A stretch of DNA of 64,000 nucleotides, from the NCBI RefSeq assembly GCF_900156175.1, contig NZ_FTMV01000013.1:1-64000 (forward strand). Direction: 5' to 3'. The stretch comes from Janthinobacterium sp. TND4EL3 (GTDB taxonomy: Bacteria > Pseudomonadota > Gammaproteobacteria > Burkholderiales > Burkholderiaceae_D). The notes below the pieces were generated by a model that had not been told where the DNA came from, did no database searches, and saw only the letters and a list, made by a program, of their open reading frames with translations. Made by a program: the position numbers and the translations under genes. The stretch's first letter is position 1. Every line of letters begins with the position of its first letter. Positions 44,805-54,164 of the stretch are shown in pieces.

Positions 44805-45479
44805 ATGAAAATTCCTGACCGCCACGCATTGCGCTATCGTTCCAGCGCGATATTTTTCCTGCTTTTCTCACTTGGCGTCCATGCGGCCAGGGCCGATGTG
44901 GCCACCGAAGGGCATGCCGTCACCGTCAGCGGGCGCATCGGATGGGAGGAGTATGAAAAGTTATCTGCAATTCTTGCCACTAAGGAAATTTCCAAGGTGG
45001 TCTTCAAGAATTCAGGTGGCGGATCATTGTCGTGGGGACTCAGGATCGGCAAGATACTTGCCGAAAAAGACCTAACAACAGTTGCCGAAGGCATCTGCGC
45101 TTCGGCATGCGCAATCGCATTCATGGGCGGCGCGGTAAGGGAATTTTCCTCCGAACAGCCGGATTCGGCCCTGATGTTTCATCCCGGATTTGAGCCTGCG
45201 CGCCAGTTGCCAGCTTTGGAGACCAAGGCGATATTGCTTGAATGGCTGGAAGCGAGGACCGGGCAGCCTGCGCCAGCTGATTTTTCGACGGCGATGGACA
45301 AGATTACAAAACGCAAGGGCGGCGTGTATTTTCTGGCGCCCAGCCATGGCCTGGCCTTGAAAAAAGGAGTTTCCGTCTATTTTTGCGAGGGGAGCGAAGA
45401 CAATCTCAGTCAATGTGCGGGACAGGCTGCGGCAAGCGCGCAGCAGATGCGGATTGTCTCGCCTGGCCAGTCCCGCTGA
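44805..45479 (+). CDS. Exported ClpP/crotonase-like periplasmic protein
   Basis: 224 residues. A signal peptide (SSAIFFLLFSLGVHAARA) precedes a domain with NSGGGSLSWGLRIGKILAEK followed by TTVAEGICASACAIAFMGG. This pairing (NSxGGS ... CASACAxxFMGG) is seen in uncharacterised periplasmic proteins with a ClpP/crotonase-like fold; the serine of SAC would be at the catalytic position. It is transcribed opposite to the mal operon and sits between the operon and its LacI regulator, yet has no obvious sugar role. The start at 44805 has no strong ribosome site; a TTG at 44790 is an alternative. Confidence 0.75.
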   Translation: MKIPDRHALRYRSSAIFFLLFSLGVHAARADVATEGHAVTVSGRIGWEEYEKLSAILATKEISKVVFKNSGGGSLSWGLRIGKILAEKDLTTVAEGICASACAIAFMGGAVREFSSEQPDSALMFHPGFEPARQLPALETKAILLEWLEARTGQPAPADFSTAMDKITKRKGGVYFLAPSHGLALKKGVSVYFCEGSEDNLSQCAGQAAASAQQMRIVSPGQSR

Positions 45480-45592
45480 GGCGGGCGCCGATCTCGTTCA
45501 TCCCGCCTGACATTGGCACCATGCCGCGCCCGCCGCGGGCGCGGTGCGCCATTCAAGGGCAGATGCCGCCGGGCGCGGGCGGCGCGGCGGTA

Positions 45593-46606
45593 TCAGGTGG
45601 CCGATACCGGCCCCGCCGACTCGCCCGGCAGCAGTTCGCACGGCCACAGTTCCTGCAGTTCGGTGGCGGGCGTGCCGTCCATCAGGGCCAGCAGCATCTG
45701 GATCATCTTCGCGCCGGCGCCGCGCGGGTCGGGCTGGACGACGGTGGTGACGTTGTGGCCGGCCAGCGAGTCTTCCATCACGCCCCAGACGATCAGCGAC
45801 ATCTCGCGCCCGATGGCGATGCCCGCGTCGAGCAGGGCGCGCACGGCGCCCACGCCCGACATGTGGTTGTCGACGATGACGGCCGTAGGGCGGGGCGAGC
45901 GGGCCAGCAGGCGCTGCATGGCCTGGTAGCCGGCGCGGCGGTCGTGCGCATTGTCGACCAGGTTGTCCGGATCGACGGCCAGGCCGCCTGCCTGCATGGC
46001 GTGCTGGAAACTCTCGACGCGCTGGCGCACGAAGTTCAGGTCCGGCGTGGCGCTGATCAGGCCGATACGCTGGTGGCCCAGCTGCGCCAGGCGCTCGACG
46101 GCCAGGCGCATGCCCGCCTCGTTGTCGTAGTCGAACCACGCGTGCGGCTGGTTCAGCTGCGTGCGGCCATGCGCGACAAAGGGCATCCCTTGCTGCGCCA
46201 GGTAGGCGATGCGCTCGTCGAACGGTTTTGTCCGTCCGACGATCAGGCCGTCGATGCGGCGGCCCTTGACCAGGCGTTCATAGGTGGAAAATTCCTTGCT
46301 GGCCGAGGCGGGCGCGATGATCATGTCCATCTGCTGCGCTTCCAGCGCTTCGGACATGCCGCCCACGATCTCGATGAACATGGGGTCGGCCAGGTCGTTC
46401 GGCATCAGCGGGTAGATGATGCCGACGATATTCGTGCGCCCCACGGCCAGGCTGCGCGCCATGGGATTGGGCCGGTAGCCGGCAGCCTGCGCGGCGGCCA
46501 GCACCCGCTCGCGCGTGCGTTCGCTCACTTCCGGATAGCCATTCAAGGCGCGGCTGACGGTGGTTTCGGATATTCCTAGCGTTTTGGCGAGATTTTTGAG
46601 GTTCAT
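45593..46606 (-). CDS. LacI-family repressor, likely maltose regulator
   Basis: 337 residues. The N-terminal HTH (MNLKNLAKTLGISETTVSRA, then LNGYPEVSERTRERVLAAA) and hinge helix (YRPNPMARSLAVGRT) are followed by a periplasmic-binding-like effector domain. It lies between the mal operon and lamB, and both have CAAAGCGCTTTG operators typical of LacI proteins with this hinge and recognition helix (ETTVSRA). I infer it is the local repressor, released by maltose or a derivative. The ATG at 46606 is preferred over an in-frame start 78 bases upstream because the HTH begins there. Confidence 0.9.
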   Translation of the reverse strand: MNLKNLAKTLGISETTVSRALNGYPEVSERTRERVLAAAQAAGYRPNPMARSLAVGRTNIVGIIYPLMPNDLADPMFIEIVGGMSEALEAQQMDMIIAPASASKEFSTYERLVKGRRIDGLIVGRTKPFDERIAYLAQQGMPFVAHGRTQLNQPHAWFDYDNEAGMRLAVERLAQLGHQRIGLISATPDLNFVRQRVESFQHAMQAGGLAVDPDNLVDNAHDRRAGYQAMQRLLARSPRPTAVIVDNHMSGVGAVRALLDAGIAIGREMSLIVWGVMEDSLAGHNVTTVVQPDPRGAGAKMIQMLLALMDGTPATELQELWPCELLPGESAGPVSAT

Positions 46607-46699
46607 GGATGCTGCAGTCGGGTCTATCCTGGGTGGGTCTTGCCTGCCTGCGTCCTGCCGGTGGGCGGGAGCGGTGCAGTGCAATGCGATTGGGGGTAG

Positions 46700-46712
46700 T
46701 TTATCTGATAAA
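46700..46712. promoter_or_regulatory. Perfect inverted repeat upstream of the LacI gene
   Basis: TTTATC-T-GATAAA, 94 bases upstream of the repressor start. It differs from the mal operator. It may be part of the repressor's own promoter or a site for another factor. Confidence 0.35.
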
Positions 46713-46753
46713 TGCCGGAATGATCAGGGGTATGACCTGCGGCGGCAGTGCCC

Positions 46754-46788
46754 AAAAAAATACGCGGGCAAACCCAGGGGCGCCCGCG
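46754..46788 (-). terminator. Rho-independent terminator of the lamB transcript
   Basis: On the minus strand a 7-bp stem CGCGGGC / GCCCGCG with a 12-base loop is followed by TATTTTTTT. It lies about 160 bases after the lamB stop and ends that transcript before the LacI gene. The remaining DNA of the 343-base gap 46607-46949 shows only the inverted repeat at 46700. Confidence 0.8.
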
Positions 46789-46949
46789 CTAAAAGAGGAT
46801 ACTGCTGAATCACTACATTGAAGCTGCCGGCCATCGCGTGCAGCGGCGAAATGGTGGGTCCGGATAATGCATGCCCCAGTGGAAGCGGGCGGTGTTGCTG
46901 CCACGGGCAAGCGTCCGGGGACGCCTGCCGACGTTCTAGAGGCCGGCGA

Positions 46950-48170
46950 TTACCACCAGCTTTCCACCTGGAAGCCCATCGAGCTGCCATTGGTCTTGCC
47001 ACCGAACACGCCCGTCGACGACAGGGCCGATTCCGCCGCGGCAGCCGACTGGGCTGCCTTGTTCCATTTGGCGTAGGTGTAGAAGGCGCGCAACACGGGG
47101 CGCGACCAGAAACTGTTGCCGGCCGACAATTGCGGCGCAAACGTCAGCTTGGTCAGGTTGCGGCTCTCGCCGCCTTCCGGCTTGACGATGTCGTGACCGA
47201 GTTCCACGGCCAGGCTGTAGTTGTCCGTGAAGTGGTAGACGGGGCGCGCGCCGATCGACGTCCACTTGCTGCTCACGCCTGCCGTTTCCTTGTCTTCATA
47301 GACGAAGGTGCCCATGCCCGACCAGGCGCCTTTGGGCTGGATCATGATCTGTTCCGTCAGACGCACGACCTTGTCATCCTTGCCGGCGCCCAGGCTGAAG
47401 CCGCCCGTGTTGGCGGCGCTGCCTTTGCCGTACTGCAATGCGACCTTGTTGAAGCCGCCCAGCAGATTGCCTTGCGTATGCATGACGGTCAGCAAGTGGC
47501 CGCTGGCGATGGGGGCCGCGCCTTGCGCGTTGCGTTTCTGGTTGAATTGCAGGCCCAGCGTCAGTTCGCCGTCCGGGTTGACCTTGATGCCGGAGAAGCG
47601 CAGGTCGTGGGACAGGCCCATGCGCTTGCTGTCGCCGTCGTCGGCCGTGCGCACGATGGCGTAGGCCAGCTTGGCGGCGCCCAGGTCGATGTTTTCCAGG
47701 CCGGCGCCGGGGCCGCTGTTATTCCAGAAGTAGTAATCGGTGATGTGCACGTCCTGGCGGTCGTAATAGCGCTTGCCGACCCAGGCGCGCGCTTCGGCGA
47801 AGGCGCCCGTGCCGATCTTGTCGGCCACCACGTTCATTTCGCGCCACGACGGGTCCGACTGCTCCCAGTCCTGGTTCTGGTTGACGGAGAACGCCACCAG
47901 GGTATTGATGCGGAAAGTGGTGCCGTTGGCGGCCTTGAACGCTTCGCCGCCGAATTTGAGCTCGCCGTAGGTTTCGCACTCGTTGCCCAGACGATATTTG
48001 GACGAAGCGCCGGCCAGGCCGAAGCAGGCTTCCTTGCCGCCTTCGCTGCTGGTGCCGAAGCCCGAGCGGATGTAGCCGCCGAAATCGATGGGCAGGGCGG
48101 CCTGGGCGGCCGAAGCGCTCAAGGCCAACGCCACGGCGGCAGGCAAAGTTTTCAAGAAATGTTGGTTCAT
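46950..48170 (-). CDS. lamB: Maltoporin LamB (carbohydrate-selective porin)
   Basis: 406 residues. The signal peptide (TLPAAVALALSASAAQA) precedes an outer-membrane beta-barrel beginning LPIDFGGYIRSGFGTSSEGG and ending with the aromatic GFQVESWW, as in LamB proteins; the pair of cysteines near residues 45-60 matches the first-loop disulfide. It admits maltodextrins. The ATG at 48170 has GGAGA seven bases upstream. Its promoter carries three LacI-type operators, and a terminator follows. Confidence 0.92.
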   Translation of the reverse strand: MNQHFLKTLPAAVALALSASAAQAALPIDFGGYIRSGFGTSSEGGKEACFGLAGASSKYRLGNECETYGELKFGGEAFKAANGTTFRINTLVAFSVNQNQDWEQSDPSWREMNVVADKIGTGAFAEARAWVGKRYYDRQDVHITDYYFWNNSGPGAGLENIDLGAAKLAYAIVRTADDGDSKRMGLSHDLRFSGIKVNPDGELTLGLQFNQKRNAQGAAPIASGHLLTVMHTQGNLLGGFNKVALQYGKGSAANTGGFSLGAGKDDKVVRLTEQIMIQPKGAWSGMGTFVYEDKETAGVSSKWTSIGARPVYHFTDNYSLAVELGHDIVKPEGGESRNLTKLTFAPQLSAGNSFWSRPVLRAFYTYAKWNKAAQSAAAAESALSSTGVFGGKTNGSSMGFQVESWW

Positions 48171-48224
48171 TGCGTCTCCAGTGTTTTTATAGGTGTGGGA
48201 TCGGTGCGCATCACTTTGCACAGC

Positions 48225-48236
48225 CAAAGCGCTTTA
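48225..48236. promoter_or_regulatory. Third (imperfect) operator of lamB
   Basis: CAAAGCGCTTTA, one mismatch from the palindrome. It is exactly 21 bp (two helical turns) from the next copy. Confidence 0.7.
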
Positions 48237-48245
48237 ACTCTCTTT

Positions 48246-48257
48246 CAAAGCGCTTTG
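48246..48257. promoter_or_regulatory. Second operator of lamB
   Basis: Perfect CAAAGCGCTTTG just downstream of the -10 element and 21 bp from its neighbours on either side, giving an in-phase array. Confidence 0.8.
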
Positions 48258-48287
48258 AGTATAGTTCAAAGCGCTTTGATCAGTAAA
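48258..48287 (-). promoter_or_regulatory. lamB promoter with embedded operator
   Basis: On the minus strand TTTACT (48287-48282) and TATACT (48263-48258) are 18 bases apart; the operator CAAAGCGCTTTG (48267-48278) lies between them. Hexamers, spacing and operator position are the same as in the alpha-glucosidase promoter, so one repressor should control both. Confidence 0.82.
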
Positions 48288-48389
48288 CTAGTTTTGTTCT
48301 TTGAATTCTTCCTAGACTTTTGATGTGTTGCGGAGAAACATCAGGGAGGCGGGCGGCGCGTGGGCGCCGCCGGGTACGGCAGGAAGGCA

Positions 48390-49946
48390 TCAGGAGGGGG
48401 CGTCGCAGGCGGGCAGGGCGGCTTTCTTCGTTGCCGCAGGGGCCGGATGGCGCAAGAAGGACAGGATCAGCAGGGCCGAGGCCGTCGTAATGCTGGCCAG
48501 CACATACAGCAAGTGGCGGAAGGCCGTGCCATACGCTTGCGCCAGTTCGGCCGCGCCCGCCTGCGGCAGCAGGGTCGCCGCATGGCGCAGCTCTCCGAGC
48601 GCCAGGAAGGGGCCGGCCTGCGCCGCCTGTTGCGCGCCGACGCCGGCGCCGTCCAGCGCCGCGACAGTAAACGTGCCCAGCACTGCGCTGACGATGGCCA
48701 GCGCCAGGCCTTCGCCCGCCACCCTCGTCGTATTGAAGATGCCGGCCGCCATGCCGGCCCGTTCGACGGGCACGACGCTGATGGCCAGGCCATCCATCAA
48801 GCCCCAGGGCAGGCTGATGCCGCAGCCGATCAGCAGCAGCGGACCCAGCAAGCTGGCGGGCGGCTGGCCCGGCATGCACGTCGACAGCCACAGCAGGCCT
48901 GCCGCCGCCAGCAGCAGGCCGCAGGCGCAGATGTGGGCGGCGGCGATGCGCTGCGCCGCCATGCCGGCCAGCACGGGCAGCACCAGCATGGGCGCCGACA
49001 GGGCGATCATCATGCGTCCCGCGTCAAAGGCGCTGTAACCCTCGATGCCGATGAAGCGGGCCGGCAGCAGCACCAGCAGCACGACAAAGGAAAACGCGGG
49101 CGCGGCGGCCAGCAATTGCACGCCGGCAAAGGCAGGCAGGCGGAACAGGGTCAGGTCCAGCATGGGCCGCGCGGCGCGCCGCTCCACGCCGATGAATGCG
49201 GCCAGCAACAGGGCCGCGCCGCCGCACAGTCCCAGGCTGGCGGCGCTGCCCCAGCCGCTTTCGGGCGCCTGCAGCAAGCCATACGTAAACAAAGAGAGTG
49301 CGCCCGTAAACGTCAGGGCGCCGGGCCAGTCCACGCCTTGCGCCTGCGGGTCGCGCGATTCGCGCATGGCGCGCGCGGCGGCCAGCAGGGCGGCCAGTCC
49401 GGCCCCGGCCGTGGCGATGAAGATGGCGCGCCATCCCGTGCGGCCAATGAGCAGGCCCGCGAGGAAGGGGCCGAAGGCCAGGCCCACGCCGAAAGCCGTG
49501 CCGATCAGGCTGAAGGCGCGCGCGCGGCCCGGACCGTCGAATTCCTGCGCCAGCGCCGCCAGTCCGCTCGACAGGGCCATGGCGCAAGCCAGGCCCTGCA
49601 CGGCGCGCAGCAAGTCCAGCGCAAGCATGCCGGGCGCGGCCGCCAGGGCCAGCGAAGTGAGGAAGAACAGGCTCATGCCGGCCATGAACAGGCGCTTGCG
49701 GCCATAGCGGTCGGCCAGCGCGCCGGCCGCCATCAGGCAGCCGCCAAAGCTGAGCATGAAGGCATTCGTGATCCACGCCAGCGCCAGCGGCGTGCCGCGC
49801 AGTTCGGCGGCAATGGCGGGAATGGCGATGGCCGGCCCCGTAAAACTGAGCGGCATGCACAGTGCGGCCAGGCAGACGGCGGCCAGCACCAGCAGACGCC
49901 GTGCAGTCGCTTGCTCCGGGGCATGCGCGGGTAGATTCGTATCCAT
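48390..49946 (-). CDS. MFS multidrug exporter, DHA2 (EmrB/QacA) family
   Basis: 518 residues with about 14 predicted helices. Family motifs: ALADRYGRKRLF (loop 2-3), GPAIAIPAIAAEL near helix 1 and GTAFGVGLAFGPFLAGLL (motif C). It should export a drug or metabolite in exchange for protons. The ATG at 49946 is chosen because the hydrophilic N-terminus MDTNLPAHAPEQ is typical. It is divergent from a LysR gene 107 bases away, which probably regulates it. Confidence 0.9.
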   Translation of the reverse strand: MDTNLPAHAPEQATARRLLVLAAVCLAALCMPLSFTGPAIAIPAIAAELRGTPLALAWITNAFMLSFGGCLMAAGALADRYGRKRLFMAGMSLFFLTSLALAAAPGMLALDLLRAVQGLACAMALSSGLAALAQEFDGPGRARAFSLIGTAFGVGLAFGPFLAGLLIGRTGWRAIFIATAGAGLAALLAAARAMRESRDPQAQGVDWPGALTFTGALSLFTYGLLQAPESGWGSAASLGLCGGAALLLAAFIGVERRAARPMLDLTLFRLPAFAGVQLLAAAPAFSFVVLLVLLPARFIGIEGYSAFDAGRMMIALSAPMLVLPVLAGMAAQRIAAAHICACGLLLAAAGLLWLSTCMPGQPPASLLGPLLLIGCGISLPWGLMDGLAISVVPVERAGMAAGIFNTTRVAGEGLALAIVSAVLGTFTVAALDGAGVGAQQAAQAGPFLALGELRHAATLLPQAGAAELAQAYGTAFRHLLYVLASITTASALLILSFLRHPAPAATKKAALPACDAPS

Positions 49947-50053
49947 GAGAATGATTCCAGAATGAGGAAATCTGATGATAATATGGACGCAATCCATGAA
50001 AAAGTGGCTGAGAATCCACTCATAACGGATAAATATTCCCTAATTGAGGTCGT

Positions 50054-50968
50054 ATGGATAATTTGAACGGCATTGCCGCCTTCGTGCGCGCGGCGGAAAC
50101 GTCCAGTTATGTGGCGGCCGGGCGGCTGCTCGGCGTGTCGGCTTCGGCCGTGGGCAAGAGCGTGGCGCGGCTGGAAGAAAAGCTGGGCGTGCGCCTGCTC
50201 AACCGCAGCACTCGGCGCATCAGCCTGAGCAACGAGGGTGCGCTGTTCTACGAGCGCTGCCAGCGCATCCTGGCCGACCTGGGCGACGCGGAGGCGGAAC
50301 TGTCGCACCTGGCCGAGGCGCCGCGCGGCAAGCTCAAGGTGAGCCTGCCCGTGATCGGCTACCGCATCATCCTGCCCCTGCTGGCGGACTTTACGCGCCA
50401 GTACCCCGAGATCGAGCTCGATCTCGATTTCAACGACCGTCTGGTCGACGTGGTGGCCGAAGGCATCGACGTAGCCGTGCGCAGCGGCACCTTGACGGAT
50501 TCGCGGCTGATGGCGCGCGAACTGGGACCGTTCGCCTTTGCCATCGTCGGTTCTCCCGCGTATTTCGCCCGCCACGGCGTGCCGGCCACGCCGCGCGCGC
50601 TGGAAGGGCACGCCTGCGTGCGCTATAAATTCCCCACCACGGGCAAGCTGCAGGAGTGGGCGCTGCGGCGCGCCGGGGGCGACAGCGGCGGCGAGCTGCG
50701 CCTGCCGACCGCCTTGACCTGCAACAACATCGAAGCCCTGATCGGCGCCGCCACGCAGGGCGTGGGCCTGGCGTATTTGCCGGACTTTATCGTGCGCGAC
50801 GCCATCGGGCGGGGAGAGCTGCAAGCCGTGCTGGACGATTACCTGGAATACGCGAGCAAGTTCTGGGTGCTATGGCCATCGAGCCGCCATTTGTCACCGA
50901 AAATCCGCGTCTTTGTTGACCATCTGTGTACCCACCTGCATTTTTCCGCGCCCCCTCCCGCCACCTGA
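50054..50968 (+). CDS. LysR-family regulator divergent from the MFS exporter
   Basis: 304 residues. N-terminal winged HTH (IAAFVRAAETSSYVAAGRLL, then SASAVGKSVARLEEKLGVRL) and an effector domain of the PBP2_CrgA-like type (LKVSLPVIGYRIILPLLADF). Such regulators commonly control a divergently transcribed exporter gene. The 107-base AT-rich gap contains both promoters. Confidence 0.9.
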   Translation: MDNLNGIAAFVRAAETSSYVAAGRLLGVSASAVGKSVARLEEKLGVRLLNRSTRRISLSNEGALFYERCQRILADLGDAEAELSHLAEAPRGKLKVSLPVIGYRIILPLLADFTRQYPEIELDLDFNDRLVDVVAEGIDVAVRSGTLTDSRLMARELGPFAFAIVGSPAYFARHGVPATPRALEGHACVRYKFPTTGKLQEWALRRAGGDSGGELRLPTALTCNNIEALIGAATQGVGLAYLPDFIVRDAIGRGELQAVLDDYLEYASKFWVLWPSSRHLSPKIRVFVDHLCTHLHFSAPPPAT

Positions 50969-51279
50969 ACGGCCTGGCAGCCGCCATGGCCGCCGGTTGA
51001 GGAATATTCCTACCCCAAAGAGATTTTTCCTAACATTGCAGAATATTTATTTGCTGCGATGCACCACGCGACGCCGCGCACCGTCAACTTATACCCTTTC
51101 TGAATACCTATCATGCGTTAATTAAATTGCCATAAGGAATTTATTTATGTTAATTTAATATCTGTTTCCGCAACATTGCATCAATTTCATGGTTGTGGAG
51201 ATAAGTGCAAGATGAGGCGCAACAGGCATGTAGTAACCAATAATCAGGGCGTGAGCCCGGTTCCGTTCAGGGAGTGTGC
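50969..51279. other. Intergenic region without a recognisable gene
   Basis: 311 bases between the LysR gene and the patatin-like gene. The middle (51000-51200) is distinctly AT-rich relative to the surroundings. AAGGA followed by an ATG occurs at about 51136-51150 but is stopped after three codons. No terminator or known motif was found; the promoter of the patatin-like gene is probably here. Confidence 0.5.
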
Positions 51280-52395
51280 ATGAAGACAGTAAGCACGATG
51301 CCGCCACATCCGGCGCCAGCCGCGACACCTGCCCGCAAGACGGGCTTGCTGCTTGGTGGCGGTGCACCAAATTCCACCTTGATCGCGGGCGCGCTGGCCG
51401 CGTTCCTCGACGAAGGCATCGAATTCGACGTCATCTCGGCCTCGGGCGCCGGTGTGCTGATGGGTTTGCTTTACACGACGCCGCACGAAGCCACGCCGCG
51501 CCAGGCGCTGCAAAGCTGGGCCGACACGGGCGTGGCCGACAGCATCTACAAGATGATCCCGATCAACTACAAGGTCTTCCAGAAGCCTGGCATGCATGCG
51601 AGCACTTTCCGCGACGCCTTCCAGCCACCGGCCAACAATCCCTTTTTCCAGGCCTTCCAGCAAACGTTTGCGAGCGTGCCCACGGCCTGGTCGGACTGGG
51701 GCAAACTGATGGTGTCATCGCTGTCGCCATCGGACCTGTCGGCGAAAAGCCTGGGCCTGTGCGCGCACTTGCCCTTCCTGGAAAAAGCCGTGGATTTTTC
51801 CGGCGTGGCCCGCATGCGCCCCGATTTCTACATCAATGCCTACAACCTCAGCGCGCACCGCATGCAAATCTGGGGCAAGCACGAGATCGAACCCATCCAT
51901 GTGCGCGCGGCCCTGTCGTTTCCCTTCCTGTACGCGCCCACGACCATCGCGGGCGACGACTACATCGAAGGCGCGGCCCTCGATACGCTCAATTTCGACC
52001 CGTTTATCGAAGGCAAGGGCGAGCACCATGACGCCGACACCCTCGTCATCCTCGACATCCTTGGCGACGAGCGCTTGCTGCGCAAGCCGCGCAACCTGTA
52101 CGACGCCTGGGTGCGCTCCATCATCACGCCGCTGGTGAAAATTTCCAAGAGCGAGCTGCGCCTGTTCGAGCTCGAGCACAACACGGACAGAAGCACGGGC
52201 CAGCCCAGGCGGCGCCTGCTGAAACTCGACTTGATGGGTAGCATTCCCGAGCAGCACTGGCCCGACACCCTGGACTGGTCCAGCTCGAACATGCAACTGC
52301 TGTTCGACGTGGGCCACAAGGCGGGCCTGGCGTTCTGCCGTGAACATGGCGACCTGCTGCGCCGCCCGCCTGACGCCGCCGCGCTGGCGGCCTGA
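51280..52395 (+). CDS. Patatin-like phospholipase family protein with altered catalytic motifs
   Basis: 371 residues. The patatin oxyanion loop is recognisable as LLLGGGAP (residues 23-30). The nucleophile elbow, normally GxSxG, reads SASGAG (53-58) with Ser55 kept but the flanking glycines shifted. The dyad DG[GA] reads EGA (E230-A232), with Glu for Asp. The C-terminal part (about 250-371) resembles the patatin-associated region of bacterial DUF3734-like proteins. Lipid acyl-hydrolase activity may therefore be weak or altered. The ATG at 51280 has AGGGAG upstream; a GTG six bases earlier is less likely. Confidence 0.8.
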   Translation: MKTVSTMPPHPAPAATPARKTGLLLGGGAPNSTLIAGALAAFLDEGIEFDVISASGAGVLMGLLYTTPHEATPRQALQSWADTGVADSIYKMIPINYKVFQKPGMHASTFRDAFQPPANNPFFQAFQQTFASVPTAWSDWGKLMVSSLSPSDLSAKSLGLCAHLPFLEKAVDFSGVARMRPDFYINAYNLSAHRMQIWGKHEIEPIHVRAALSFPFLYAPTTIAGDDYIEGAALDTLNFDPFIEGKGEHHDADTLVILDILGDERLLRKPRNLYDAWVRSIITPLVKISKSELRLFELEHNTDRSTGQPRRRLLKLDLMGSIPEQHWPDTLDWSSSNMQLLFDVGHKAGLAFCREHGDLLRRPPDAAALAA

Positions 52396-52486
52396 AGCGC
52401 TCCGCCCGCGCTCCCCATTCCGGCCACCCGTCGGCAGCTTTTCGTTGTACCTGGCCTTGCCAGGCCCCTTTTTACTGTAAAACACC

Positions 52487-54127
52487 ATGAATATCACCAA
52501 GCAATTGATCCTGACCCTCACCATCGCCTTGCTGGCCCTGCTATTGCTGGGCGCCGGCGGCGCCATCCAGCTGCAGCGCGCCCAGGAACGCTTCGACACC
52601 GTGCAGAACCGCATCATTCCCAGCATCCAGGGCTTGAATGCGGCCAAGGGTTTCCTGGCCGATTCGCGCCTGGCCGGTTACCGCCTGTCCGTCTTCTCCA
52701 ACCTGGCCGACAAGACGGCGCTGGACAAGGCCGTGGCCGACGCCAACACGAATTTCGACAAGGTCATCGCCACCTACCGCGCCGAGCGCCTGTACGACGC
52801 GACGGACAGCAAGATGCTCGACGCCGACCAGGCCGCCATGGAAGCCTACCGCCGCGCGCTCGTGCCATTCTTTGCCGCCGCCTATGCGGGCGACATGGAT
52901 GGCGTGCGCGCCACCTTGCTCGCTGGCACGCCGCTGGCCATCACGGCCGCCGCCGCCAAGAAGAGCATGGATGACCATATCGCCTACAACAACAAGCTCG
53001 TCGACGACGTGAAGGCCGAGAGCCTGGCCGCCTACGACACGGCGTTCAACACCATGCTGGCCGTGCTGGGCGTGGCCGTGCTGTTGACGGGCGCGCTGGC
53101 CTGGCATATCTACCGCACCATCAGCGGCGGCCTGGGCAATATCGAGCACACGCTGGAGCGGGTCAGCGCCTCGCTGGACCTGTCCGCCGCCATGCCCGTC
53201 GAGCGCATGGATGAAGTGGGCCGCACGGCCACGGCCTTCAATAAATTCCTCGAACGCATCGTCGGCGTGATCGCCACCGTGCGCGCCTCGGCCGATACGG
53301 TCAGCGTGGCGGCCGCGCAGATTTCCGCCGGCAACGCGGACCTTTCCGTGCGCACGGAACAGCAGGCGTCTTCCCTGGAGGAAACAGCCTCCAGCCTGGA
53401 AGAGCTGACCTCGGCCGTGCGCCAGAATACGGACAATGCGCGCCAGGCGAATGCCCTGGCCGTGTCCGCCTCGGACGTGGCCCGCAAGGGCGGCGCCGTG
53501 GTGGCGCAAGTGGTGGGCACGATGGGCTCGATCAACGAATCGGCGAAGAAGATCGCCGACATTATCGGCGTGATCGACGGCATTGCCTTCCAAACCAACA
53601 TTTTGGCGCTGAATGCGGCCGTCGAGGCGGCGCGCGCGGGCGAGCAGGGCCGTGGCTTTGCCGTGGTGGCCACCGAGGTGCGCAACCTGGCGCAGCGCTC
53701 GGCGGCGGCGGCCCGGGAAATCAAGGGCTTGATCGAGGATTCGGTGGAAAAAGTCAACACAGGCAGCGTGCTGGTCGACCAGGCGGGCGCGACGATGGAA
53801 GAAATCGTCGCCAGCATCCTGCGCGTGACGGATATCATGGGCGAGATCGCCAACGCCAGCCACGAACAGAGCGCCGGCATCGAGCAGGTCAACCAGGCCA
53901 TTTCGCAGATGGACCAGGTGACCCAGCAAAATGCGGCCCTGGTGGAAGAAGCGGCCGCGGCGGCGTCGTCGCTGCAAGACCGCGCCGTGGAGCTGGTCGA
54001 CGTGGTGGCCGTGTTCCGCCTGCGGGGCGATGCGCAAGGAAAATCGTTGAAAGCGGCGGGCGGCTTGCCGGCCCCGGCAGTTGCCGGGCGGCGCCTGGCG
54101 CTGCCAGGACGCAGCGCCCGCGCTTAA
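52487..54127 (+). CDS. Methyl-accepting chemotaxis protein
   Basis: 546 residues. TM1 (about 7-28), a four-helix-bundle periplasmic sensor (about 30-190), TM2 (about 191-211), HAMP (about 212-265) and a long cytoplasmic coiled coil with the invariant hairpin ([20 protein letters not shown], then [20 protein letters not shown]). It passes ligand signals to CheA/CheW. The C-terminus lacks the CheR/CheB-docking pentapeptide and ends with an Ala/Pro/Arg-rich tail. Ligand unknown. Confidence 0.93.
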   Translation: MNITKQLILTLTIALLALLLLGAGGAIQLQRAQERFDTVQNRIIPSIQGLNAAKGFLADSRLAGYRLSVFSNLADKTALDKAVADANTNFDKVIATYRAERLYDATDSKMLDADQAAMEAYRRALVPFFAAAYAGDMDGVRATLLAGTPLAITAAAAKKSMDDHIAYNNKLVDDVKAESLAAYDTAFNTMLAVLGVAVLLTGALAWHIYRTISGGLGNIEHTLERVSASLDLSAAMPVERMDEVGRTATAFNKFLERIVGVIATVRASADTVSVAAAQISAGNADLSVRTEQQASSLEETASSLEELTSAVRQNTDNARQANALAVSASDVARKGGAVVAQVVGTMGSINESAKKIADIIGVIDGIAFQTNILALNAAVEAARAGEQGRGFAVVATEVRNLAQRSAAAAREIKGLIEDSVEKVNTGSVLVDQAGATMEEIVASILRVTDIMGEIANASHEQSAGIEQVNQAISQMDQVTQQNAALVEEAAAAASSLQDRAVELVDVVAVFRLRGDAQGKSLKAAGGLPAPAVAGRRLALPGRSARA

Positions 54128-54138
54128 GGCTTGAGACT

Positions 54139-54160
54139 ACCCCGGCATGCCGGGGTTTTT
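54139..54160 (+). terminator. Rho-independent terminator after the chemoreceptor gene
   Basis: ACCCCGGCATGCCGGGGT palindrome followed by TTTT, 12 bases after the stop codon. There is no T-run on the other strand, so it works mainly for the plus strand; uridine kinase ends just beyond it. Confidence 0.8.
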
Positions 54161-54164
54161 CTTG

